DNA from: Irpex lacteus
Taxonomy: Eukaryota; Basidiomycota; Agaricomycetes; Polyporales; Irpicaceae
DNA length: 64,000 bases
Assembly (NCBI GenBank): GCA_001986395.2
Contig: MQVO02000004.1
Location: 1,612,001-1,676,000 of the forward strand
Reading direction: 5' to 3'
A program made the position numbers and the translations under genes. Below are positions 50,546-63,105 of the stretch, one piece after another; within the stretch, counting starts at the first letter, position 1, and every line of letters starts with the position of its first letter. The notes beneath the pieces were generated by a model that saw only the letters and a list, made by a program, of their open reading frames with translations, had not been told where the DNA came from and ran no database searches.

Positions 50546-53500
50546 CTATATGTTCTGGCAGAGACTGCAGTTGATAGTAATCAAGTCTCGGAAGAGAGCA
50601 GCTGTGAGGAAGTAATCAGCATGGAAACGGTGGTGGATGCCTTTCATGGTACTTACGAAGGACGATGAGAGCCGCGAGTACAGCGATCACAAAGATGTAC
50701 ATGACTGTGTACTTCACCACCTAGAGAGGAGTTAGCGTGCGAGTGCAACATATGAGGACCAGTGACGTACAATCCATCGTCTCTGACGTTTCTGCTTCGT
50801 GGAGAATAATGGCGCACGAATCTGCCTTGATGGTCGTAGCCAGTCTGGAGATAATATTAGATGACTTCACGATGAGAAAAGAGATGTACTGACAGAGCAT
50901 CGTAGAGTGGAGTCGATCAATGAACGGCAGGAAGATGGGAGGCGTCAGAATGATCAACAGGATGTGTCCCAACAGGAAGTCTGAGCTCCAGAGGGCCATC
51001 TCCACAATTTTGACAAGGTATTCACGAGCCGGTTGCGAGAAAGCCGACGAGCCAAGCTTGCGACCGTACCAAACACCAGACCACCAAGCGATGTTAGTCT
51101 CATCCGACTTGAGTTCTCGAGACAGGAAGACCGAGATGAGAACCTTCTGAATCGCGCGTTGTACCGCGATGATACAGATGATACCAAGAACAGCGTGGGA
51201 GGCGTCCCAAAGCTCAAGGAACCACTAAGAAGGAACATTAAGGATTTGTACAGCCCTGGAAAACATTCACACTCACGAAGAACTCGAAGAAGGCCACCAA
51301 GCCCACGAGACAGAGCACATGGGCCAGGGTAGCAATAACAGCAGCGAACTTCTTCCACTTCATCATTGGGCCAATGAACAGCGAGACGAAGAGCAGAGCC
51401 AACAAGATGGCCGCGTTCCATACAACTGGACCAACAGCGATGATCGCGATACGGATGAGAGGGCTTGGATTCTGCTTCCCAGTCTTCGGATCAGGGAACG
51501 ATTTGACGAACATATAGGCAACGATGAAGATAATCGCCTGCACGATGGGCATGAAGATCTCGGAGAAGATGACTGCACGCCAGGGAGCGCGTGGCATATC
51601 TCCAGAAAGCTTCTCAGAAGGGTGGCCGAGTTTCTTCTTCTTGTATCCGGTAATCATCGTCCGGGAAAGACGGCAATAGCCGTACCAGCTACTCTTGTGC
51701 GATCGCGCATTGCCTCTCGACATCCATCTCAGGAACTCCCGATAGTCGATGATGAAGTCGGCGAAGTTGAACTGATGAGGGTTGAAGAGGAAGGGTGCCA
51801 CACAAAGAGAGAGAACTGAGAACCAGAAGTAAATGAGGAACGGCGTCCAGATGGCCATTGTTGCGTAAAGAAGGATGAGCACGAGTCGCATGCCCATGTA
51901 GATGCTAGGACCGGCGAAGCGAGAATAAAGGATGGTGAAAGACATGCGAGTGGTGGCAAATCCTCGTCCAGTGGCGATGTAGCGAGCTCCACCGAACGAC
52001 AAGTTACTTTGGATGGACTGCGAGTATATCTGGGTAGAGAAGACCTCGAAGATCGGTGACAGCGACAGGAAATGTTTCCCTAAACGGATGAGAGCTTTGC
52101 CTGTCCCACGTTCGAGAAGTTCTATCATGCTGTGTTAGTCGGTGATACCACGTGCAGTCATCGTACGAGACGTACCTTGCAAGAAGAGGGGCAAGAAGGC
52201 AATAAAGAACACCAAGAAGATCGAGGTGATACATCTGCGGATCCAGTCGAAGACAGGGAGGAGGTTATAGCAACCAGATTGACCACCAATAACGTCGCCG
52301 TTCGAGTCTACCTTGCAGATAGCCAGCTGCTTGTTGAGCGTACCAAGATACAGCACTATGATGGAAGAGTCAGAACATAAAACGAGTGCGTAAACATATT
52401 TGCACTTACACGTCAACATGAACACCTGAATAGAGTAGATGACGAGAATGTTGTTGATATGGAAACCAGGATGACCGTAGTAGAACGACAAGAAGCGATC
52501 CATAGGAAGTTGCGTTCCAAGGTAGTAATACTCTCTGCTGAGCATTTGCTCACCCATACCAGTACCGAGCTTGGTTTGGAAGTTCAGGATAGTACCGAAA
52601 CCAAGATCACGTCCTTTACCGCACTGGTAGTACTCCGAATGCTTGATGCGTCCACCACGACTGATAGCAGTCATACCCGCGAAGATATCCTCGTTCAAGT
52701 GTAGACCCTTCTGCGCCTTAGACACGCCACCACGAGTGGCCATGAACGTCGCATTCAGGAAATCGGGATGTCCGTAGTGAAGTTTGGCGCCGATCCAGGC
52801 CAAGCACCGAGGTGTCATGGTACCGAACGTCTGTTCTTTGCCGGCAGCAATATCACCGAGCACACCAATATTCTCCGAGAAGATATACTCGCGAGTACCA
52901 ACGATGGCGACCGGGTGCTTCGAGAACTCCTTGTGGCCCCATTGAGCGTACGGGCTCTGACCCGAGACGTTGTACTGCTCGAACTCGCCAAGGATGTTTC
53001 GAATCTTCAGGCACTCCTCGAGGTAATTGTCCTGATTGGCATCGATGAGCTGGAGGAACTCTCCACGGTAGAAGATGATAGCATGGTTCTGGTTGTCCGA
53101 CTTGCCATCACCGAGGATAGGGTTACCAGGTAGTTCGACACGGAATTTCGGCTTACGCTTGCCCTTCGAGTCGAGCTCAGAATGTCCATCAATGAGAACT
53201 GAGAACAATCGAGCCTCGCCATTGGCACCAGGCTCCTCGTCGAGGTAGGCGATCTGAAGGTCAGGGTATGCGCGCAACAAGAACTCAGCGTTCTCCTGCT
53301 CCTCCTTGTTGAACTTGGCATAACGTTGCATGGAGACGGTGAACTTGAATTTGCGACGTGCCATCCTCTCCAGCTCGCGCTCCAGTCTGTCGGTGTTCCC
53401 AACGAACCTCTGGACGATCTGCGGGTTCTCAACACGGTAAAGCAGCTTGATAGCCTTCGAGTAGTTCATCATGCCAGAGACCGTGCGATACAAGGTCTGG

Positions 53501-56354
53501 AAGCGAAGCGAGGCCCAGATACGTGTACGGAGAGTGTATTCAGGGGCAGAGGTCTTGAAACCGATGCAGTAGAACGGAAGGTCGTCCGCTCGCTTCTGCT
53601 TCTCGCTCGTGGAGGTGCCAGTTGGATCGAAACCGCCCGACTCTTCAGCAAGAATCTTGGTGTCTTTGACGAAGTTGTCCCATTCGACGGGGTGCAGCTG
53701 CTTGAGGTACTCCAGCAATGTGACACGGGTGTTCTGATCCTGTTCCCTGATAATCTCACGAAGACTGAGCAAGATCTTCTCAGAGTAATGGGGGACGAGA
53801 ACCGTGAATGTGGGCATCGCGTCGACTGGAAGCGGCTCAGGGAGGGCGGTAGTGAGAGAAGATGCGAAGAACGAAATTCGACGCTCGGCCTCGCCGCCTT
53901 TGGGGAAGAAGTCGCCACTGTTGCCGGTGTTGTTCGTGAAGAACGGCGGGGCCCTGAGAGTGCGGTTTCCGCCTTGCTCGGTCTGGTGGTACAGGAGCCG
54001 CTGGACATGGTCAATGGAAAGCAAGTGCTCGCGGTACATGGAAATGATGATAGCATTCCAGACTTGCGACACAAGGACCTAAGGAGGACAATTAGACACG
54101 GGCGTGGAGCGAGTGACGGTAGTGTACACGCGTACCTTTGGTTTGTACTTGACCTCCATTTCTCCGGTGGCGAGAAGTTTCGCGTAAATCCTCTTAGGCA
54201 GACGGGTATAAACCTCTTGCCACGGGGTCCAGATAGACAGTCCAAGGGCGAAGGACCTCCCAATACTGAATACCACAACCCAGATGATATACCACAGGTA
54301 AGTGTCAAGGAAGAACAACACGAGCTCCATGATAAACATGATCGACAGCGCGAAGGGAACTTGATTGCTGCAGAGCGCGGATCCGAAGATTTTGTCGTTG
54401 CAATTCTGCACCTTGGTACGAGCCATCACAGACACCGGAGTACTGAACGACGATGCCAGGAAGAAGAACGACTCCGTGAACTTGCATCCGAAGACGAGCA
54501 CCCACAGGAGGATCGAGGCCGCGCGCGCTGTACGAGTGAGGTCCGGATACGACGCAGTGAACGTCTGCGATGCCATGTATTTCCTAGATTTGCCAGCCAC
54601 ACGGTCGCCGAACATACGTCCGGAAGGGATGAGACCGAAGCAGAGCGTGGCGACTACGGAGATGAAGAACTGCACTATACCGATGATGAGAGGAATGTTC
54701 GAAGGAGGTCCGGGCTTGCCATCTACGCTGGCGATGTAGACCGTCGGTCCGCCCGTAAGAGCGAGGACGATGAGGAGGAAGACAAGCCTAGTCGTGAGAT
54801 GTGAAGCGTTATGCCAGGTCGTGGGGATGAAATTGAATTCAGCAAGCGTGGCAGCGATCATGATGAGTGTAGCGACGGCACCGCCCAACGCGGTCGCACT
54901 CCATGTCATGGGTGCAGAGGGGTTCGCCCGATTGCTGGGCGCATAGATCTTCGGAGAGTGGAAGGCGGTGTAGAACCAGAGGACAGAGATGTGCAGAACC
55001 CAAATACGGTTGAAGTTGACCAGTAGATGCGCGATGGAACGTTTCTCGTAGAAAGTCTTGAAAAAGACCTTGTTCCACTGCACCCTGCTGAGCTTCATCC
55101 ATCGTTGAGGCGGGGCGACATCGATAAGTCTAGTCTGTTGAGAAGTCAGTCGCAGCTCATTTACCAACTTCGCTTACTTACATTGTCGTTCAGCACAATC
55201 TTTGCAATGCCCTCCGGATACCAGAACAGTTGGTTGATATCGTCGTATCCAATGACTTTGTCGTGATCCTTTTCCTTGCGCACGAACTTCCCTTCTACCA
55301 CCTCGTAGCCCTGGTCGCGCATAAACCTGTACAAGGGCTTGATGATAGTTTCCAGATAGAGACCTTCGGGCACAGGATCGACCCTGTTCTGACATTCAGG
55401 GCTACGATAGTAGTCGTCGGCACACTTGAAGATGAAACACAGGCATTCGGGTGTAAACCTGACGTTTCCAGCTTCACCCCAGCACAGAAGGTAGAGTGCG
55501 ATCTGGCGTAAGCGGTCGTAATGGCTCATGTTGTTCATAGCGTTGCGCCATCGGTTAAGAGCACTGTCGAGTGACTTCGACTTGCCGCTACTGCCCTTGA
55601 CGCTCTTCAAACGTTGCAGACCAGGGTTGTTGGCGTGACCGACAGCATCGTCGAGGTTCAGCTGCGCGGCAAAGTACCACTTCCTGTAGTTCGCGTGCTG
55701 TCCACCGATGTAATCCGCGTGGATGGTGAGAAGTGCTTGATTTGGGGTCATACGCGAGGCGCGGGAATCAAGCAAGTGCATCAGGAAGTCGTACTGCGGT
55801 TACGCATGAGATATGAAGGCATTTGGAATGAACGAGTCGATAGGCATACCTGATTACGCATGGAGTCCTTCTGAAAGCCGAACTTCTGCTGAAGATCCAA
55901 GAATATGTCCTCGATCTCCTCTGCGGAGATAGGAACGTTACGCTCTGCCGACCAGGCGGGGTACGGCTCCCTCGAGCCAGGGATATCGGAGAACGGGTTT
56001 TGGAAACCTGCTGTACTTGTGCTCATATGAGAGTCAACAGACCGAGCGTAGCCATAGTCGTTGACATCCTCCGCACTCGTCGAAGCAGCTGTAGGTGAAT
56101 AGTAAGTAGAGGGAATTCATATGCTGATACTGAAACTCACATTGCGAGCTATATCGCCCGGGCTGGTTGTAATAACCTCCCTGCGGGTCAGTCAGCGGAA
56201 CGCTGCTTCCATTGCGACTTCCATAGGCTTCGCTTCCCAGCGAGTCGGTAGAGTACTGACGTGTGGGTTGGGCATACGGTGCCGGAGACGGAGTATTAGA
56301 GAACGGGTTCCGAGGTGGTTGTTGGGGTTGTCCATACGGTGGACGGCCGGCCAT
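50546..56354 (-). CDS. FKS1: 1,3-beta-glucan synthase catalytic subunit
   Basis: FKS1 (GT48 family) polymerises UDP-glucose into cell-wall beta-1,3-glucan at the plasma membrane, with Rho1. The start at 56354 gives [20 protein letters not shown], a disordered Pro/Gln/Tyr-rich end. The FKS1_dom1 region has [20 protein letters not shown] and [21 protein letters not shown] first membrane block follows (54.1-55.1 kb). The GT48 catalytic region includes [40 protein letters not shown] and [20 protein letters not shown]. The second membrane block runs to [20 protein letters not shown] and the tail [15 protein letters not shown]. The stop is TAG at 50546-50548. About ten introns. Echinocandin hot-spot residues differ from yeast (see findings). 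Confidence 0.95.
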
Positions 56355-57083
56355 GATTGTAGATTGAAAGAAAGCAAGAGTTGGTGAGTATGGGTATTGT
56401 TCGCGGTGATATCGAGCTTGAAGGATTCCTCGGCGGTGCTAGAATGCAGTGCGAGTGGCAGAGTGAACGAGCGACGGCGACCGACAACAACTAGTGCTGG
56501 GTCAAACAAGAGAGAAGCCTGCCACAGAAAGCGAAGGAGAGAGAGGAAACCCAGCAGAATGTGCGAGGCGGGGGAGGAGGACGAAAGAGTTGAGGGAAGG
56601 TGTTGCCTGGACGCCCGACTTGAGCGTTCTATCCGTGGGAATATCGTCTCTAAGCGGTGTCTGATGTTTTTGCCTCTGATGCGCTTCACGCTGCTTCTGG
56701 CTGATGCGTTCAGCCCGCCTGCCCCGAATTCAGAGCGTCCTGGCCTGCAGGTTTGTGGTGGATGCAAGAGAGTGTACACAGGAGAGATCAGTGGTTTTAG
56801 TGCTTTGCTTTTGCGTTGCGAGTAAGGTCAAGGCACCTCGCGCTAACGGTCGTCCCATCGGCGCCTGGAATTTATTGTGGTCAATCTGAATTCTGTATCA
56901 GCTTCCATCTGTCTTCTGCAGTGTCGGGCGGGTTCGTCGCATGCCGACAATCACTCAGCAGGTCGCATGCAATGCCTGCAGCTTATGCGAGTGGCTTAGA
57001 TGTCATAAATTACTGTGAGATTACTGTACTCAAGCTTCCCTATTACACCAGTACTAAATCGGTCATGTCTCTTGTATTACTCT
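56355..57083. other. FKS1 promoter and 5' UTR region
   Basis: Both flanking genes are on the minus strand. A frame overlapping the FKS1 start is open to about 56779 but has no family similarity, so I read this as leader and promoter. Confidence 0.4.
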
Positions 57084-57831
57084 TCAGACCATACGTTCCA
57101 CTCGCATGTCAATTTCCACGGCGACACGCTCGTCAGAACAGTCGGGAGCATTCTCCGGATCCATGAAGGGCATGGTAAATCTCGCGGTCCAACACTTGAC
57201 GTACTCCCACTCTTCCAGGCTTCTCCCGCGGGCGGGCACAGGACATCCTGCTGCGTAGTACCATTTGCCCTTCCGGAATAATACCACGTCGTCACCGACG
57301 GATATAAGGGTATTTGATTCAACATGCAGGAGAGTAGGACTTGAAGTGGTTGGTGCGATCTTGCACAGGACCAGCATGCAGTCGTAGGTGAGAGGGTTAT
57401 TGGACCCGGTAGCTCGTAGGAACGTGCGAGGTCCCATCCTGCAGTCCTTCGCAGCTTGAGCCCAAGGATCGAATTCAATTTCCTATAGAAGAATTGAGGA
57501 TACACGAAGTTTGGGGAATAAATAGGCAATCCGCCTTACCTTTGTGTTTTTCTCAATGAAACTCTTTAAAGTCAAGCCCGCCTCCCACGGTCCTAGTCGC
57601 TCCTTGGCTTGTTCCCAGTGACGTTGGAATATTGGCCTAGCATCTGGCGTCATGAAACGTTTTATCGCTGCCTCGATTACTGGGTTTGGTGCGGACGCGG
57701 CCGTGTTGAATAACGATGGTTTTGAGGGTCTACCATGGCCCGTATAATGAAGAGACGGTTGTTTCGCTGTATATTAGTGCGATTAGATGTAGACTATCAC
57801 GAGGAGAAAGCAAAGACTTACGTCGAGACAT
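57084..57831 (-). CDS. Unrecognised protein, ~215 aa
   Basis: I recognise no family. A mini-exon gives MSR (ATG 57831). An intron then joins to KQPSLHYTGHGRPSKPSLFN, followed by PVIEAAIKRFMTPDARPIFQ and EQAKERLGPWEAGLTLKSFI. After a second intron come EIEFDPWAQAAKDCRMGPRT and YDCMLVLCKIAPTTSSPTLL. ISVGDDVVLFRKGKWYYAAG and VAVEIDMRVERMV follow, the last at the stop. No signal peptide or membrane helix. It reads as a small alpha/beta domain with many Trp and Cys, perhaps lineage-restricted. A TATA-like site lies about 40 nt upstream of the ATG. Confidence 0.62.
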
Positions 57832-58293
57832 CTTGTCTGGCGGTATTCGGTGCGAACACTTTCCGCCCTATATATACCCGCGCCATGGAAACAAAGAACG
57901 TAAGAGTGAAGTAATCGAGGCCAAAGCGAATGCCATAGCACCATTGTCTTGGATGGCCTGCATTCACATTATAAGACATCAGTTGATAGTGTCAAATTTG
58001 TGACCATGGACTTGAAGTTAGTGTCCTATTTGTGGTAGACGATGATCAAACAGCTCAAGGCCAATCCTCCCAAACTGGCCAGTTTGGGCGGACGACAGAC
58101 TCGGAGCCAATCAGAAATTGTCAGGCACGTGATCGCGCATAAAGTTGAGACGCGCCATAGGCGCTAACGCGACTTGAAGTATCTCGTCCACCACGCGTAT
58201 GTACGAACAAACACTTTTGTTTTACTCAACAATAGCCACGTAAGTGCTGCGAAGAACATATTGATTAATTATACCGAATCTCTTTTTCAGTTT
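57832..58293. other. Divergent promoter region
   Basis: Between the start codons of the genes at 57831 and 58294. A TATA-like site serves the minus-strand gene. A stretch near 58061-58093 contains an inverted match (ccaaactggccagtttgg), an 18-bp perfect palindrome of unknown role. Confidence 0.45.
57869..57876 (-). promoter_or_regulatory. Candidate TATA box
   Basis: TATATATA lies about 40 nt upstream of the ATG at 57831 on the minus strand. Short spacing implies a short 5' UTR. Confidence 0.4.
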
Positions 58294-60527
58294 ATGACTA
58301 CCAAGTCCATCACACTTTGGAAACGGGCCCTTAAAGTCACCTCCGATGAAGCAGGAACTACCGTCACTAGCTACAGCCTTCCTGCATATATTACAGGCCC
58401 ATATGAGTCACAACAAGCAACTAGTGGTGATGGAGCATTAACCTATATTCCGTCCCTACAATCACTATGCATCAAGCAGCTGATACCTTTTCCCGACCAG
58501 GTTCACACAGCGGGCAACTTTCAGATACCATACAAACCACCTAAATCACCAGGAGACTACGACATATTACAAGAACTAATTCCTGGGTACTCATATGCTG
58601 CGCAAACGCGTGACCAATCGTTTCTAAAGTATGTTGATCCGCGACTCTGGGCCATTCTGGTCCAATTATACGTCGGCCTTCCGGAAGTCTTTCGCACATA
58701 CAATATCCCGCTCTCGGACGTCTATGCCCCACTGCTGCAACAAATACCCTCAATCCCTCGCTTTGCACTCGCGACTGTGTTGACATTGTACGGATGTGAC
58801 AATATTCACGACGACACTATCGTAGAACTGCGAGACCTACACGGTCTTGCTGCTCTCAACGTTGGTGGGACGGCTCTGAGCTCCTGGGGTGTTACGAGAC
58901 TGTCCAAACTTCTCCGCCGCGTGGAGAGCAGGGATTATGACTCTGGCCGTCGATTGCTTGGCCCATGGGAACTCCGGATATTGTCACTCCGCAACTGCAT
59001 GAATGTCGACGATGACGTGTATAAGGGCCTGAGGCCCTTTCCACTACTGTCAGTGGTCGGTTCGTGACAGAAGCTGCAGTCTCAAAGCAGAATAACTGAT
59101 ATTTTCTCTGACCTGCCATAGACCTTCGAGGCACTCGATGTTCGCCTACATCATATAGAACATCTGGCTTTAGGCCGAGCGAGGAACGTAAACTCTATCA
59201 CCCTACCCCATTGCACGCCTCCCTAATGCACTTGGCCGACATTTCGATACCATCTTCAAATTCAGCAATACCCCCACAGAACGATACACCTACCTTTTAC
59301 TCTCATCCACAGCCATTTTATCTTCACATCAGCTCCCTGAACCACACACCTACTCCCGCTCGTCGCATCCCGTTACCGAGCATTGGCATCATGGACAATT
59401 ACAGAGACCGACCTCAACAAGGGCAACGGGAAGCATTTAGCTATAGAACGACCGGCATGGAGGATCGCGTTTGGACTGCGCCTGTCACACCTTCCGGTCA
59501 ACGCACGACGGATGACTTAAATGCCATCGCAGGTTTAGAGGCTCGCCGGAATGGCTCCGCAGCTTCTGCATTACAATTCTACATGGCGTACGCGTCACAG
59601 AATGTGGAAATTCCCGAGTTGAAGGACCTACCTTCGGCTTGTGCAGGTCGCAACGTAGCGAAGCCAGACCTGAGGCCGCCTACTGGCCTCGCTCTCTTCC
59701 GACCACCTAGGCCATGGTCTGACTTGGTCGCTATCGCTAACGGCCAAAGTGGCGCAAACACCTCAGTGAAGCAAACCTCTCTCCCCACGAAACGGCCGCG
59801 TATGGAGATTGACGAGGCTTTAATGGGTGTTACCGATGCCAAACGAAGAGGTCATGCTCAGAAAGCTATCAAAGCGGTATGGGGCATGGTCGAACGTCGA
59901 AAGAGTGCGCCTGAACCTACTTCTAAGCCGAAGATAGGAGTTGAGGTGTCTAGCAACCCCTTCCTGCGTCGTCGTACGTCGACGGCAACGATGCAGGGCA
60001 TCCTTGACGAGGGACTGGTCCAATCCTTGCGTCGTGACGAAGAAGCAGCTACACCTGTCTCTGCCACTACCAAGGCGAATGTCTCCATATCTGACCCCAC
60101 CTTAGAGGTATCAGAGAAGTCCACCTTCCAAGTGCCCCCGCCTACGACAAAACCTCTCCGTCCCATCTCGACGCTCTCCGTACCCAATCGCCCAGCAGAA
60201 ACGCCAAAGACGCAGATGAAGTTCAAATCCTCCTCGACTACGAAGCTTTCCCGTTCCATCGAGAATGCGCGACAGATGACGCTTACCGAGTTCACTACCG
60301 GTGGAGGGGCGGCAAAGACGTCGAACGCGACGTCACGAAACGTACGCGGGTCTGTTGGCGCTGTCGTGGGGAGCTCCGCTGGTTCCGCCAAATCTTCTTC
60401 GACACCTGGGGCTGGACATGTGGTCAGTTCTACCAAGGCGAAAGATACGGGTCGGAGCGTCCATACTAGCAAGCGTCAGAAGGAGGATGGATTCGGAGGT
60501 GTTGTGAAGAAGGGGAACACCCGGTAG
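58294..60527 (+). CDS. LRR-like N-half plus basic disordered C-half, ~700 aa, unknown
   Basis: The start at 58294 gives MTTKSITLWKRALKVTSDEA. The N-terminal half has LRR-like helices and strands (RFALATVLTLYGCDNIHDDT, LRDLHGLAALNVGGTALSSW, LRILSLRNCMNVDDDVYKGL). A 66-nt intron (59056-59121) joins LSVV to DLRGTRC, continuing the LRR pattern. The C-terminal half is Ser/Thr/Pro/Lys-rich and nuclear-looking (TKRPRMEIDEALMG, DAKRRGHAQKAIKAVWG). It contains RQMTLTEF near the end, reminiscent of a PCNA-binding PIP motif (Q-x2-L-x2-F), and ends KKGNTR. It could instead be two adjacent genes, the second starting at 59226. No named family fits the whole. Confidence 0.66.
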
Positions 60528-61162
60528 TTCGAGTCACTGTCAATTGGCATTGCACGTGGAATTGACGATATGCTGGCACGGCCTCTCCATTTTTACGAGC
60601 TCTGATATACTTCTGTTGACGACACTCTAATTGACGTCACCTTGTTCACGCCGGACGATATGGGCACCTCATGGTCGCGATAAATAACCCGCCCATTCAA
60701 GTTAAGCGACAGGAGAGGTACTTACCGTCCGGCTGCGTGATGTGTGATCTCATTAGAACAGTACATGCGTGCGATGGATGTATCAAATACTGGTATAGCA
60801 TACTATTCTCAGTGGTAGACTAAGCCGGTTGAGTGAGCGACCCCTACGTGCCACGCCAAGAGTATGACTAGGTGGTTCGATAGGAGATGCACAAGCCGCA
60901 AACACGATCGGAGGAGAGCTTACTCTACAGCGACTACTTACAAACCTACGGTGATGATGGCCATGGCGAACTTGGTTTTCCAATTTGGGGCAGCGTCTGT
61001 GCGGAACGGCATTGATATGATCCGCCTCTCGTATGCGAATCTGAGATTTGACCGAGATATTTAGTGGCTCACTTGCGCCTTACGCCAACAACTTGACTTC
61101 TCACTTCCATCTCCTCCTTCCCTTCCAAGCTCTTGTTCCAGCAGACATCTTAGAAAATATTC
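60528..61162. other. Intergenic, tandem genes
   Basis: Promoter of the PTC7 gene and 3' end of the previous one. No coding-like frame or repeat recognised. Confidence 0.4.
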
Positions 61163-62708
61163 ATGCGACCTGCGCAACCATGGAATCCGCTCAGACAGGC
61201 TCAGCGCGCGAGACAACTGCCAAACACTTCGAACTCTGGTTCACAAAGACACACGCGACCGATGTCGTCCCTGCCGAGACCTTACAGATTTCATGTGGGT
61301 GCCAGCTGGGCAGGGAAGCCACTCAATCCACGAGATAGGCCGGTGACTACCAAGCCATTCCCCAAGGACCACCCTGTGGCAGTTTGGAGAGACCATGTGC
61401 TATCGCGACCAAATGGGATCAATGGGAGACATATCGGAGAGGATTTCTTCTATGTACAAGAGGTGTGCTTCTAGTAAATCTTTCGACGATATCCAAACTT
61501 ACTATATCTATTCTTAGATGCGAAGCCAGTCGGTAGATATCTTCCGCTTCTACGCTTTAGCACGGTCCTTACCTACATCGCCGTCCTCTGACCGGTTTGC
61601 AGGGCCTCTCGTTAGGTATAGCGGACGGAGTCGGCGGTTGGATAGACTCTGGTGTGGACCCGTCGTTATTCTCTCAATCCCTGATGTACCATGCACATCG
61701 TTACGCAAAGAATGGGTGGGTAGGCGAGCCGGAGATAGACCCATTGCAGGACTACGCTGAGCGGGAACAGGTGGAGGGTTGGGAACTCACTCCTATGGAA
61801 TGTATGGAACTAGCTCATGGTGGCGTGCTACGAGAGAGAGCAGTGGTAGCGGGCTCGAGCACTGCATGCATCGTAAACTTAAATGCTTCGACGGGGGTAC
61901 TGCGGGCAGCAAAGTGCGTGTGGTATCCATTGGAAACTCACTCACAATTAATCGCGATATTTTTAGCTTGGGAGACAGCGGATTTTGTATAATACGATCT
62001 TCATCCGTGATACACTTCCAAGAAGCCCAGACACATTACTTCAATTGCCCCAAGTAAGTCGTTCCTCGTAATATTTCGCACAGCGCATTAAACGACACAG
62101 GCAGTTGACCAAGCTACCGAGAAATTCGCGATTATATGGTGGGATGTGCATGGACCCGCCGAGTGATGCCGATACATATGACACGAAGCTTATAGACGGA
62201 GACCTCGTCATTCTATTCGTGAGTTACAAATGATCCCACGAAAGCGTTCAGCTGAATATACTGACACTACGTCACCAGACAGACGGCCTCTCAGATAACG
62301 TGTTCCCAACCGAACTCATCTCAATATGTTCACTCGTCTCACGCCAATACGCACATTCGCCGCCACCATTACCACCCGCAGATACAACAGAACAGGCCCA
62401 CAAATTCATCCAGACTGAGGAAGATGCGCAAGTTCAGACTATTGCAGAGCGCATCGTTAATTACGCGCAGTTGTGCATGAAGAACAAGAAGCGTGTGAGC
62501 CCGTTTGAGCGTGCTGCTGCACGAGAGGGGATGTACTTCCGTGGAGGGGTAAGCTAGACATTCTTATACCATGTTCAGAGACTTACTCTGCCCTTCCCGT
62601 AGAAAATCGATGAGTATGTCCATGTATGTCTCGTTATGAGGGTTTATCGCTAACGCCTCTATCATCAGCGTGACCGTCATCGTAGCCATGGTCAGAGAGA
62701 CCCTATAG
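61163..62708 (+). CDS. PTC7: PP2C-type phosphatase, PTC7/PPTC7-like
   Basis: PTC7 is a mitochondrial PP2C that dephosphorylates enzymes such as Coq7 in coenzyme Q synthesis and restrains mitophagy. The start at 61163 gives MRPAQPWNPLRQAQRARQLP, an Arg-rich import signal. The mature part shows HVGASWAGKPLNP and IGEDFFYVQE. After a mini-exon (MRSQS) comes LSLGIADGVGGWIDSGVDPS, the metal-binding Asp-Gly motif. Then SSTACIVNLNASTG, NLGDSGFCIIR, DLVILF and TDGLSDNVFP carry further acidic metal ligands. The end is FERAAAREGMYFRGG, then KIDDVTVIVAMVRETL, as in PTC7. About six introns, all in frame. Confidence 0.91.
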
Positions 62709-63105
62709 TACGGGGTCTCACTGGATTTCTCGCACCTACATAACCTTTCGCACGAGGCCTCAATGTACGTCACATATGGTTTGGTTTGTAAACCTCCTGT
62801 TAACGACCTCTCAGCACCGGTACTTAGGATACCCACCATCATACATAATCCATACTACTATCACTGCACACTAATTTATTCATCATTACCTTCTGCTTCC
62901 TTTCACTGCATCATGAACAGTTCCCGTCCTGTCTATCTTCACTGTCGTCGCAAACGTAGTTGCCAATGCTTTGTCTTTGTCTGTTGTTACATTGCATGAT
63001 TATAAGGGGTCCGCATGACCCGCCGCCCAACATCATCAACCCTTACGATATAACCAAGATTCACTATCACCATCATCAACCTTCGTAATGCACGATGGTC
63101 AAGTT
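62709..63105. other. Convergent intergenic
   Basis: Between the PTC7 and DPP III stops. No feature recognised. Confidence 0.4.

Noticed and set aside
53326..54804. 492-codon open frame on the plus strand
   Set aside because: It is fully antisense to FKS1 exons, is acidic/basic low-information sequence, and follows from the codon bias of FKS1.
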